From NCBI GenBank assembly GCA_020205615.1, contig CM035166.1, positions 93,784,706 to 93,848,705 of the forward strand: a stretch of DNA of 64,000 nt. Direction: 5' to 3'. Source of the DNA: Panax quinquefolius. Lineage: Eukaryota; Streptophyta; Magnoliopsida; Apiales; Araliaceae. Below the pieces are notes generated by a model, which was given only the letters and a program-made list of their open reading frames with translations, made no database searches and was not told where the DNA came from. Shown in pieces: positions 36,091 to 47,312 of this stretch; within the stretch, counting starts at the first letter, position 1, and each line of letters begins with the position of its first letter. Position numbers and translations under genes: made by a program.

Positions 36091-37260
36091 ATGGCATCCG
36101 AGAATGTTGAGAATAGCAATGGAGCACAGAGGAGACTGATTCTCCACGGATCAATAATCGGGATAATGTACAACAGGATGGCAATAATCCTCCTTAAACA
36201 ACAACACCGATCGATTGACTAACGACGACGATGCGTTTAAGAGGTTTTAAATTCATGCAACATCGTGCAAAAAGCGACTCTGTGCCCAAAACGTAGGTGG
36301 AAACACGGAAAACTCTCGGGCGGTCACCGCTAAACAATTCAAGGCCGGGACCACCGGAGTTTAAGGGAGAGCCAAACCACTTCTGGCGGAAGCATGGATA
36401 AAGCAGATTACCAAGATATTTGATGTCTTGGGATGCTCCGAGGAGCAAAAGGTTCCTTTACACGCCTTTTATGTTGCGCGCGGGCGCGATTCTTGGTGGG
36501 AATCGGTAAAAGCGTACTCAACTTCTTTGTCTTGAAGATATCTTGGGAGAAGTTCGAGGAGTCATTCAACGACAAATACTTTCTCGAAAGTATTAAGCAT
36601 GATGAAGGAGGTGGAGTTTATCAAGTTGGAACAAAACAATATGGCCGTGTATCGCAATACGAGGCAAAGTTTGCGAGTTATCACGGTTTAAGTCCCCACT
36701 TGTAGATAATGAAGAGAGATGGCGCGAATGTTTTTAAGAGGTTTGAAGCGGAGATACGTCAACATCTTATTTCTCATAAACCGTGTTTTTATTAGGATGT
36801 TGTAAATAGGGCTCAATTAGTGGAGCGCGATAACGAGTCAACCCAACTAAAAGAAAAGTAGCCGCAAAATTATAATACCAAATGAGAGTAGTCATGAAGC
36901 GGTGACAACAAGCATGGAGGGAATCAACGGGCGGATATGGTAACCACTTGGGTGGTAATCGGGGCAAAACAATAAGAATGGACATTTCAAGAAAAGGAGA
37001 TTCAACAATGATGGAAAGACGTCGACTGGCCAAAGACTTTTGTTAAGGAAGGAGAAGGACCACCTATTATATGCTTCAAATGCGGAGGAGAGGGACACAT
37101 CGGTCCGAATCTGCGCGCCATGCCCAAAAGCATGTTATAATTGTGGAAGAGAAGGTCACTTAGCTCGATTTTGTCGTTTCATCAAGACAAATTCAACTAG
37201 GATGGAGGCACCAAAGGTGTCCCGCATACAAACCAAAGCCGATGGTTTAAGAGAGAGCGT
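36091..37260 (+). pseudogene. gag: Degraded gypsy gag, copy C
   Basis: It begins ATGGCATCCGAGAATG at 36091, like copy A (MASENVENSNGA), then loses frame. Recognisable blocks are QITKIFDVLGCSEEQKVP (about 36400-36455), ESFNDKYF (about 36560), a VSQYEAKFASYHGL segment (36645-36690) and a zinc knuckle CYNCGREGHLARFC at 37133-37174, intact as CX2CX4HX4C. Multiple frameshifts occur at places where A and B are also broken but in different ways. Confidence 0.8.
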
Positions 37261-37264
37261 TTTT

Positions 37265-38000
37265 TCTCGTGACGAGGAACACGAATAAAATTATCACCGG
37301 TAAGTTAATCATAAGCTCTTGCGAAGTCTATATCGTGTTAGATACCGCCTACCCACTCTTTTATTTCACCTAGTTATGTTCAACGTTTAAATTTGACTCA
37401 GGAGAAATTGGACTTTGATTTATCTGTTTAAACTTAGTTGGGAGAAACCTTCGTTACCTCCATTGCTTATAAATCTTGTTGATTCAAATCGAAACTTTCA
37501 CGTTACTGTCAATCTTATCTCTTTGAAAATACTTTCCTTTGATTTTAGGAATCAATTGGTTAACTACTCATCATGCTTTTAAATAAGGTTGTTAGCTTTT
37601 ATATTTATAACAACCTGTTACCTGCAATTCAAAGTAACCAAACCCTAAAATTAATCATTGTCATATCAAGCCATAAGTAAAGAGCCCCGAACCTTTCGTT
37701 GTTGACTTCCTTGTGTGGAATGCAATCAAGTTGGACTTTCAGTAGGCGACATCGTGAATGAAGATGGCAAGTTTATAGGTATCATTGTGAGGTGTTATCT
37801 AGGTTAAGGGATAGAAGTCACAGTTGGTATCGATGTGACGTACTATCCAAGTCTTGAATAAAATGTGATTTTGAATGATATTTCTATCATTAATAAATTT
37901 CTTGACGTATTCTTGAAGATTTCTAGCCTACCCTAGGCGTGAAATCGAATTTTGTATTGACCCAATCTAAAAACCCATTTCTTAAACCCTCAAATATTTC
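37265..38000 (+). pseudogene. Degraded protease and RT stub, copy C
   Basis: The protease active site reads DTA at 37341-37349, and the next Ser-Thr codons are shortened by an indel. Later blocks include LGINWLTTHHAF (about 37545-37580). The RT stub ends near 37995 (the KPIS block), as in the other plus-strand copies. No functional protease is encoded as written. Confidence 0.72.
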
Positions 38001-39290
38001 TTCACTAAATGAACGACTACGTGGTTTATGATGAAAGTCATAATAAAAGCATTGGAATAATGAAAATCATGGGTATTAAATGGTATTAGTAAGTTTTATG
38101 ATGAGTTATGTTGGTTAGTATGTAAAAACATGAAAGTTTCTTAGAAATCACAAAGAGTTGAAAATCGATTTTGGTGAAAAGCGTAACATGAAATTCAATT
38201 GACCATATCTCTTATTATATTTTGAATTTTGAATGTGGTCAAGTCATAGAGTTAGATCTATGAGTTACCTAACTAATCCAAGTGGAATTACTGGAAAAGG
38301 TATTGTAGATTTTGTGTGGACTGATTTTAGCAAAGGAGGCCAAAGCTGTAAATTTCAAAATATTACGCTTGAAAACTTTAAGGAGCTGTTTCGACCACTT
38401 AAATTATGAGAAAAATTCTGGCCTTTAGGGACATAAAGGTATATGGTATAAAGTATCTCCTGTCCAAAAATGAGCTCATTCGATTTAAAATGAGCAAGTT
38501 ATGACTCTTTCAATATTTAGGTTTTTCCATTGAAAAACGCTATAACCGGAGTTCTATAACTCCGATGACCATGAAATTTAAACTAGAAGCTCACGTTAAC
38601 ATGTGTAAGGTCCTGCCAAAATTTGGGAATTTTGGAGTTAAACTTGAGGTAGCTAATTTCTTAAGGAATTAATTAGAAATTGATTTTGAAAAATAGTAAA
38701 TGAATTTTAAAAATTCGAGAAAAATATATTTTCATTATGGGACTATATTATGCTAAATCCCAGAAAAGAAATATTTTTGGGACTGATTTGGTATTTTTCA
38801 TGAAAATAGTTTAGTAATGAACATATGAGTTAAATATGTTATGTGAAGTAATGAAGTTGAAAATAGGATATTATGGCTAGAGAATCCTATATAGAGTATA
38901 TATGATATTTTTTTTGAGAGATTTGATAATTGGTGATGATATCTTATGAGTATGACATTTTTGAATGATTAAATGCATTATATGGTAAAAACGTAAACAA
39001 TTAAGAAAAATTGTTTATAAATTTAAGAAATGATTAAAATATTGTTATAATATTAATGATATTAGATTATGAGAGATTATTAAGTGATTGATAACATGGG
39101 GATATTCTTGAATCTGGATAAATTATATTATAAATGTTTAATATTTATCCTTTATCTCATTTGATTGATTCTTTATATCATTATCCTCATGCTTATATTA
39201 TGTTGAAAGTCATCTCGTGGCACAGATAGTGCGTAGATGGACTTGGTATGATTATGACCGAGGATTGTTCGGTATAATCATAATCAGTAA
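38001..39290 (+). other. Non-coding AT-rich part of element C
   Basis: Homologous to 7691-8890 and 19800-21000 but more diverged. It is free of long reading frames and I see no RT, RNase H or integrase homology in it. It leads directly into the 57-bp array. Confidence 0.7.
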
Positions 39291-39294
39291 TTGA

Positions 39295-39685
39295 AAACAC
39301 AATTATCTTTGGTAGTAGTGCATGGATAATTTGTGGTCGTGATACTAATGAATACACAATTATCTTTGGTAGTAGTGCATGGATAATTTGTGGTCGTGAT
39401 ACTTAATGAATACACAATTATCTTTGGTAGTAGTGCATGGATAATTTGTGGTCGTGATATCTAATGAATACACAATTATCTTTGGTAGTAGTGCATGGAT
39501 AATTTGTGGTCGTGATACTAATGAATACACGATTATCTTTGGTAGTAGTGCTTGGATAATTTGTGGTCGTAATCTTAATGAATACACAATTATCTTTGGT
39601 AGTAGTGCATGGATAATTTGTGGTCGTGATATTAATGAATACAATTATCCTTGGCAGTAGTGCATGGATAATTTGTGGTGTGATA
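39295..39685 (+). repeat. 57-bp tandem array, element C (six to seven units)
   Basis: Units read ACACAATTATCTTTGGTAGT...GTGCATGGATAATTTGTGGTCGTGAT with occasional one-base insertions. They correspond to the arrays of copies A (five units) and B (three units), so the copy number varies within the lineage. Related diverged units continue to about 40010. Confidence 0.9.
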
Positions 39686-40112
39686 ATCTTAATGATATCC
39701 TTGATGATATGGGATGATTCGATGATATGAATTAATTATTGGCTGAGTCTCGTGATGAAATATTAATTCATGGATGTGGTAAAAAGTCATCTTTAGTAGT
39801 AGTGCATTGATAGACTTGGTATGATTATGACGAAGTTATTCGGTATAATCATGATAGTAATTGAAAACACGAATATCCTTGGCGGTGGTGCATGGATAAT
39901 TAAGTGGTCGTGATACTATTAAGTCTGCGTCTCGGCATTATTGGTTTTACAATTTGTATATCTTTGCTTTGTAGTGCAAAGATGAATTGTTAATGAATAG
40001 CTTTGGCGGATTTCAAAGATGAATTTAATATTTTAAGCGATAAAGGTATTCAAGGTATCCTCATCTCTTTATCATACCAGTGTCGTGCACCCTAATTTCG
40101 GCGAAATTCCAT

Positions 40113-40124
40113 AAGGAGGAGAGA
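40113..40124 (+). other. Polypurine tract of element C
   Basis: AAGGAGGAGAGA lies directly before the 3' LTR and corresponds to AAGAAGGGAGG before the LTR at 124. This is the plus-strand primer for reverse transcription. Confidence 0.8.
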
Positions 40125-40125
40125 T

Positions 40126-42531
40126 TGTGAGACCCCAGATTTTATCGATAAAGATTTAAATTTTGTCGAAATAATTTTTAATATTATGGTGTGAATTTGA
40201 GATAATATTATAGTTGTGGGTAGTATTTATAAATTTTGCAAAGTATGCAAGTGGTTATATTATATTCGATTGGTCGGGGAATATTCGGTTTAGCGAGGGA
40301 ATATTCGTGACAACTACCTCAATCATTGGTGGACCTAAAATGAAATTATTGTCGGATTGAGAAAAAACAAAAATATTTTATTGAAATAACGGCGGAAGTT
40401 TTACTAGTGGTTATTGTTGAACTACTTTCAGTAGTAAAAGTATGCGATGTCGTGTGGTTGCATAGTAGCATGCGGTATTGATTATTGATCTTATGTGAGA
40501 AGTCACTCGGTTTGATTCCATTATTGTCGATTAATAATATGAATTATTATAGCGATAATGACGTTTTGTTTTATTCGTATTATTAACGTAATAAAATGAA
40601 ACATCTTTTATATAAAATAGAATACTTTATTAAAGTTATTACATAAATAGAATATATTATATTTTATTATGCGTAGTGTTGCGTAGTGTTTTGCGTAGTG
40701 TTTTGCATAGTATTGCATAGTGTTTGCGTAGTAAAATGTTTTATATAAATAGAATATATTATATTTTATTTAAAAGATTTTTCTTTAAATATGGACCGTC
40801 GAGTTAAAGTAAATCAATACTGATAGTTCATGGATTAATTCTTATGCATTCCATTTTCCTATAAATAGAAGCTCATTCCTTCATTATTTTCTTACGAATT
40901 CATTTGAAACTACAGAGAGAAATTATAGAGAGAAGCTATAGAGAAAAATTATAGAAAGAAGAAGAGTATTCTCGCTACTTCACTACTTCTATATTCAGGT
41001 TCTTTTACGGTAGAAGGGGTGTTATTCTTTCTTCGAAGAGAACTTACATTATTCCATTCACTATTATTACATTGGAATAACTTTTGTAAAAGTGGCATAC
41101 CCTATATCATAACTTATGTCATGGCGTACCCTATACTTGGTGAAATCCTTATGTTATTCCATTGCTTATTATTCATTGGAATAACTTTTGTATCGCCGAT
41201 TTACCCTATACTTGGTGACATTCTTCTATTATTACATTTGGAACATCCCATGCATGTGTTTTACAGGACTGGATCTATTTTTATTATTACATTGGAACAT
41301 CACATGCATGTGTTTTTATCGGACTGGTTCCGTCTTTATCATTCTGTTGGAATATCCTATCTCGTGTGTTTTACACCGGATCTGGTTCCATCTTTATTAT
41401 TCTGTTGGAACATCCCAGCCGGTGTGAATTTCACCGACTGGTTCCGTTATTATTATTACATTGGAATAACTTTTTGTCATGAAGCACTGCGCATTTACGG
41501 TGATTTCTTTTGTTATTCCATTCTTTATTATACCCAATGGTTAAAACTTTGACTTCTATACTCCATGAAATTAGTAGAATATCCTTGATATTTGCGTTTC
41601 ATCCAAAGATCTTTTCATGGAAATATTCTTCCGATCATTATTGAATTTTACTCTACGAAAGCGATTCGTGTTGACAATTTGGGCGTTAATAATTCATGGA
41701 TTAAATAATTCTTGAACTTGTTTTATTGAATTACTATGTCATTGTCATCATCCTCATGTTATATTATGTTATCTTTTGAACTTTACGTGATAGATGAACT
41801 TAGTATGATTATGACCAAGAGGATCATTCGGTATAATCACGACTTGATATAAATGATGTGACAAAAGTCCTCGATGGCACATGTAATGCGATGATGGATA
41901 GTTTTGGTATGATTATGACCGGGGTGATTCGGTATAGTCACGACCCATTGATAATTTGATGAAAATCCTTGACCGCAGTAATGCGGGGATGATTAGATGT
42001 GGTGGTTTATTATTAAAATGAGTCTCGTGATAAAAATTGATAAAAACCTTTTAAAACCTAAAAGATAGTAGACTTTTATTCTCTACTTGACTCTTTTAAT
42101 GGATTCTTATTCCATTGCAGATTAAACTGGTTGTCATTGTATTTTATCGGTTTAACATCGTTGAAGGTAATGATAATTTATTCTGCATTATCTTAGTCAT
42201 AATATTTCTTCTTTGCTTAGTTGAGCTCACCCTTTCTTTTCATTTTTCTCTTGAAATGAGAACATATTTTGAGACAGAGTCGGGGAGCAGTAATGGTCCG
42301 GAGGATAGCATTAGTAGTCCTCACTATTACGTGAAATAGTGTGATAATAGTTGTAATGAGGACTCCTTTTGAGTTTGTATAATATCTAGTAGACAAAATT
42401 TGTATTAAACTCACGCTTTATATCGTATTGTACTGCGACGATTATATTAATAAGTTGTATTTGAATTAATGTCTGTAGTATGCATGGCGGCCCCAAGATG
42501 GGTGACGTATACCTAATTTTTTGAAGTTACA
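40126..42531 (+). repeat. 3' LTR of element C
   Basis: 2406 bp, TGTGAGACCC to a corrupted end TTGAAGTTACA, where the family has GGGGCGTCACA. It aligns over its full length with the 5' LTR; differences are mostly short indels at CAG, CTG and CCG words. The TATA box is at 40860-40867. Reverse-transcribed LTRs are identical at insertion, so these differences are either age or sequence error. Confidence 0.92.
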
Positions 42532-42536
42532 AATTT

Positions 42537-43210
42537 AATATATGTTTAATAAAATAAAAACAAGATATACTAAAATGACTTTATATTTTCATATATATTT
42601 TTGATATTTTTAAATAATTTTCTTTATATAAATATGCAATGAATTTCATATTCATATGAAAAAGAATTATGTAAAAATAATTAAAAATATACGTAAAAAT
42701 AGTGTTCTCGTGTACTAATTCTCATTTTAGTATTTAATTATACAGAGTTATGGTAATGAAGTCAGGCTTACCATCACCCACATGCGTGCCTGAAAACGAT
42801 TCTCTCCCCCCACAGTGTCAAGAAGCGTTGTTTACAGCTGTATCCAATTTATACGACCTGCCTTCCTCCATTAGTCTTTTATATATATATATATATATAT
42901 AGTCTTTCATACAATATATATATATATATATATATTTTATATTTATTTATTTTCCAACAACAAGAAATTATTATAATCTGATGTTTCATTTGTTGCCATC
43001 TCATTTTTTCTTGTTCTCTCTCCTGCATTACTATATTTGTATAGTGACACTGTTTTATTTTATGTACAATTCATTTGTTTGATGGTTTCTCATACTATAC
43101 TATATAATTAAATTAATTATTTTCCTTTACTTTCTCCGCCTGTTTCGTCCCAAATATGCATTAGCCTTTTTTCTCTCCCTCTGTTTTTATTAAATTAATT
43201 ATTTATATAT
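42537..43210 (+). promoter_or_regulatory. Putative promoter region of the DUF1005 gene
   Basis: The interval between element C and the 5' exon is AT-rich, with two (AT)n runs (about 42883-42902 and 42914-42934) and pyrimidine-rich stretches such as TTTTCTTGTTCTCTCTCCTG (about 43007-43026). A TATA-like TTTATATATG lies near 43201-43210. The transcription start is inferred, not shown. Confidence 0.45.
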
Positions 43211-43229
43211 GTGGAGAGATGTATGTATG

Positions 43230-43603
43230 GCGGTTCTCGTGATCCGTGCACAGTCTACGTGATATTCTTGGAGGGGTTTAAGTGTTTTGGTCCAATTATT
43301 CATCACACCCAGTTTTCTTTAATTTTACATCATTATTTGATCTGGGTGTTTTTTTTATACATACATATATTTACATATAGAGAGAGAAAAGAGTGTGGGG
43401 GAGAGTCATTGGGGTGTTTGGATGAGAGTGAAGGAATTTTGATCTTGAATGTTGTTTTCGCTAATTTGGGTCATTGGTTTCAAGTGATTAAATGAAAAGG
43501 GTATTATGAAGATTTTCCCCAATTTTTGTAAGAATTGGAGTGATTCCAGGTTCAAAGGTGGCTTTGGGGGTGCTTTTAAGGAAGAGAAAGCTTCAAAGTA
43601 AAG
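43230..43603 (+). other. Putative 5' untranslated exon of the DUF1005 gene
   Basis: Downstream of the TATA-like sequence there is a GA-rich leader (AGAGAGAGAAAAGAGTG at about 43378) and sequence with little repeat character. It ends in one of two donor-like sites, AAG|GTGGGT at 43603/43604 or AAA|GTAAAG at 43597/43598. The coding ATG lies 3.7 kb away, so this would be a non-coding first exon joined over a long intron. The open frame 43211-43495 has no recognisable homology. Transcript data would be needed to confirm the exon. Confidence 0.45.
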
Positions 43604-45505
43604 GTGGGTATTTTTCTTTTGCTTTATTTTCCTGTTTTAGACTTCCATACACTATAATTTTGTGGGTTTTTTTAGTGACCTTGACTTTGGTTATTTGTTA
43701 GTATTATTTGGGCATGTTTGTGTAAAAATGGCATAGTTAGTTGGTGGTAAGTTCAAGCTTTTTGGTTGGGGCTTAATTGTTTGTTTGCATTTTACATGGG
43801 GTTTTTCTTATTTTAAGTCCATTAATTGCTTAAATTTGGAGTCTTTGAGGCTAGATAGATAGGAAAAGCAAATTTAGTAGTAATTTGATTAGAGACTTGG
43901 GTATGTCTTCTAAATCCAAAATTTAAGTGAGAGTTTATGCGAAGATAATGCAATTCAAGGAATATGTTATTTATTTAGTAGAAGGAAAGATCACCAAATT
44001 AGGTGATCTGTGTATGTACTTTCATTCATCTCGGTTTAATTGCATTATTGAAACTATACCGAAATTGGGAAGTGGAAGATGTGTAGAGCACAAACACATA
44101 CCACAGACACAAAAAACAATGATTACAAATATTTCCATTATCTCCACTTTATGAGATTATTTTGAGTCCATTAAGTCTTATGGTAAACCAGAGAAGAAAA
44201 CATGTTTAGTATCTGTGAAGGGGCTTCCCTGCTAAGTGTTTCCTTGAATTTTCTTTATAGTCTTTCGATTCTCTATGCCCGCTGAAGAGTACTAGATAAT
44301 AAAAGAATGAACATGTGAAAAGGTATTTTCATGAATTTAGTATCCTCTGTTTTGGGGAAAATGTGGTAGAAGATTAACTTTTGGGATAGCTGATGCTCAT
44401 AATAATCAGGCTGATATTGAAGGGAGCTTGATAAGCTCATTGTTTAGTTAGACCAGGCCTGTACAAGAAATTATGATTACCAAGTTTTTCAGAGAAAGAT
44501 TTAATTTTTGGTGTGTAACTTCTTTATTTATTGTCGCCTTAATTCCTCTAACAACCTCTGAGTGGCTATTAGAGTTTCGGTCTTTCGAATCATCTGTGCC
44601 TATTGTTGAGAATATGTATATGTTCTCTACCTAGCAATTCTCATGGGTTATATTTTATCCCCATTTTTGCAAGATAATATATTTAATATATTATGGCTTA
44701 CATATACACGTAAACGTAACCCTTAAGGTTGGCCGTATGTTGACATAGTGATAAGGTCATAATATGAAGGATACCTATAATATGGATCGTTTTTGTTTGA
44801 AGAACGGTAACGTGGTACAGCACATAATATATAATTTATACTTGTGGGTTTTTTTTTGGGGGGTGTAGGTTTCTTAAAATTCATATTTGAAAAATGTTTT
44901 GAGGTGTTTCTATTTGTGGACATGGTTTTTCTTTAGAAATTAAATGATATTAGGAATAAATCCAATTTCAGGAAACTACAATGTAGAAAGATACGATCCT
45001 TTATGGAATAATCCATCTTATATTAAGTTAATCAATCGATAGTAAAATGTTGTTTTGGATTTCCTAATTTAGTGTTCCGAACGACAATGTTACATTTTTA
45101 GGACCAAACTATAGTTCACTGTCATATTAGTGTTTTCTTCTAAATTCAGGCCATATTACATTGAAAAGACAAAAAAGCTACAAACCTTATAGTAATGGGC
45201 TCCATATATATATTATGTCATGCACGGTGTATGGGATCAATCAACCGGGATGGTATTTTCTTTAAGAGGAGGATTTATCTTTCTCCCTTAAACTTGCAAG
45301 GTAATATATTAAGGAGTTGCTCTTCATACTAACTCATAAAGGTTGGGTAGAAGTGCCTTTATGCTGATCCAGTTCCTTGGCTCGCTTAACCCCTTTCCCT
45401 TACTTCTTAGAAACATATGCATTTTGCGTTAATTTAGTTAAAAAGAGTATTCATTTATTTGGATTATTAATTTGTTGTCACTTATCCATCATACCCTTAA
45501 TTTGA

Positions 45506-46021
45506 ATCATAGTTGTCATGGCATCGCCATGGCGACGACTAGGCGTCATGACTTTGGAGAAGGGCAAGACAACGCCTTGGACACCGAGCCGTCAAGGCTC
45601 ACGCATTGGTAGCGGGCCCAAGTTAAGTGATTAAGTCATTTTTTACCTTGACTCATCATAACTTATAGACTTTTTCAATTACCTAAGTAACTCAACCCAT
45701 GACCTTAACCTAACCCATGACCTTACTCTTTTGAATGAAAGTAATGCTCGTGAGAGAGACGGAAATGACTTCATAGTTGATGACTTTACTTTGAGATATG
45801 ACTAGAAACAGAGTGAAGAGTAGAGACTTTTTCATAGTGTTAGTTATTATGTTTTGGATTTTGGTATATATAAAATTTTATTGTGCAATATACTTTTGAA
45901 ATAAAATAAATAATGTATAAATTGCACATTGTTAACGACTTGTCCGCCATGGCGGACACCTTATCACCTAGGCGTCCTGACGGTCAACTACTGCCAAGTC
46001 CCGCGCCGTGACAACTATGAT
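45506..46021. mobile_element. MITE with ATCATAGTTGTCA inverted repeats (MULE-like)
   Basis: A 516-bp element has ends ATCATAGTTGTCATGGC and GCCGTGACAACTATGAT. Flanking nine bases, TTAATTTGA and TTAAATAAA, agree at six positions, compatible with an aged 9-bp duplication of Mutator-like elements. The subterminal parts are GC-rich (GGCGACGACTAGGCG and CACCTAGGCGTCC) and inverted to each other. No transposase is encoded. Confidence 0.65.
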
Positions 46022-46564
46022 TTAAATAAATATTTGAAAGACAGGAAAATCAGCAGCAATACAAGATAGAGGAGAAAATTAAACATGAGTAAAAGCACAA
46101 AAGTGAAGATATAAATTTTCATGTCCAACATCTACTTGCTACACAATAATAGCACCGTCAACACTTTAGAGGTGGTGACTTGCAGTGGTCAAAGATTTTT
46201 TTCATCAACGATCGTGATGGCCCTGCTGTTTCCCTGTGGTGGCAACAGAGATGCATAAGACAATTGATGATGAAGAATAGCAAGAGGTAGCATAATCATC
46301 TGTAAGTTTAGATTGTCCAAATGTATCAAATAAATTTTAATTTAAGGATAAACAAGCTTAAGAGAGGATTAGATGTTCCTTGGATTGTAACTTACTGTAT
46401 GTTGAACGAAAACGGGAATGGGAACGGAAAGCGTCATTTTCTGTGGTACGAACTATAAAGTATAGTAAAAGTATGTTTTTTCGGATCGCTTAGTCGGCAC
46501 AAAATATGTTTATTTGAAAAGTGGTACGCGTAGAATAGATTTCTTAAATGATATAGTTAAAATA

Positions 46565-46822
46565 CTCCCTTAGTTCCAAAATATAGGATTAAGTTTGGTC
46601 TTTTGAAGTCAATATAAGATGAGATATTTTTTAATTCAAAATTGATGTTAATTTGTTTAATTTGGCAAGACAATTATTAAAATCGTAAATTATCTAAAAC
46701 GTACAACTAAGCAAAGTTTATTGTTTTCACAAGTTAAATTAATAACATCAATTTTGAAATTGAAATTATATCAAATTGACTTTAAAAGTCAATATTGATT
46801 TTGTATTTCGGAACCGAGGGAG
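46565..46822. mobile_element. Stowaway MITE, TSD TA
   Basis: A 258-bp element runs from CTCCCTTAGTTCCAAAATA to GGAACCGAGGGAG, flanked by TA on both sides (46563-46564 and 46823-46824). The CTCCCT terminal repeats and TA duplication define Stowaway elements, moved by Tc1/mariner transposases. It has no coding capacity. Confidence 0.9.
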
Positions 46823-47312
46823 TAGTTGACTTGAGATATAGTTGGAACTGATTAAGTTGTTTCTAAGAGTAAGGTTATAACTTGCATTTTCAAGGAGTTT
46901 GAGCCTTGTTATTTAAACTTGCATAATGCGAATTTTATTTTATATTTATGATGAATCTGTCTAGGAACTTTGGCTTTTTGTGTTAAAACTTGTGTCACAC
47001 CAGATTGAGAAATTATATATATATATATTTGTTTTTTCCTTTTTCTTTGTTTTCCTTATCTTAGAAATGATGTGATACCATATGTCCTACGGCGATCACC
47101 GATACTGGTACATATTGTACTAATTAGGAAAAAGTAAACTACTTTCCCTGAAATGGTATCTATAATGTCTACCAGTAGTGTCAATATTTTCTATTTTAGC
47201 CTACTCAAAAGTTTTCACACCTGATCTTAAGCATCTGCTGACCGACTTCACAGGCCTTCTGAGCTGTTCAAGATTAGAGCTTGTGATAAATGCTGAAGGA
47301 CTATTGACCAGA

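Larger units (their letters stand above)
33474..42531 (+). mobile_element. Complete non-autonomous Ty3/gypsy element C, TSD AATTT
   Basis: This is the only complete gypsy insertion in the window, 9058 bp. It has a 5' LTR (33474-35903), primer site, degraded gag, protease remnant, RT stub, non-coding region, 57-bp array, polypurine tract and 3' LTR (40126-42531). The 5-bp repeat AATTT at 33469-33473 and 42532-42536 shows that both ends belong to one insertion event. The internal region is only about 4.2 kb and lacks RT core, RNase H and integrase, so transposition would have needed enzymes supplied in trans. It lies about 0.7 kb upstream of the likely DUF1005 transcription start. Confidence 0.93.
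43604..47199 (+). other. Putative long 5' UTR intron containing MITEs
   Basis: The proposed intron runs to the acceptor TTTTCTATTTTAG at 47187-47199. It carries a MULE-like MITE (45506-46021) and a Stowaway MITE (46565-46822). No conserved coding segment is apparent. Long introns within 5' UTRs are common in plants, but an internal promoter closer to 47.2 kb is an alternative. Confidence 0.45.

Noticed and set aside
39360..39660. Open frames in the array of element C
   Set aside because: Same cause as above: in-frame tandem repeats, interrupted where units carry one-base indels.
43211..43495. 94-codon open frame upstream of the DUF1005 gene
   Set aside because: No recognisable domain, composition like the surrounding leader, and it overlaps the proposed 5' UTR exon. 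Treated as an incidental upstream frame.
47178..47312. An upstream start for the DUF1005 protein at 47178
   Set aside because: The 45 extra codons are not family-like and the stretch contains a good splice acceptor (47187-47199). MDPQAF at 47313 is the conserved N-terminus.
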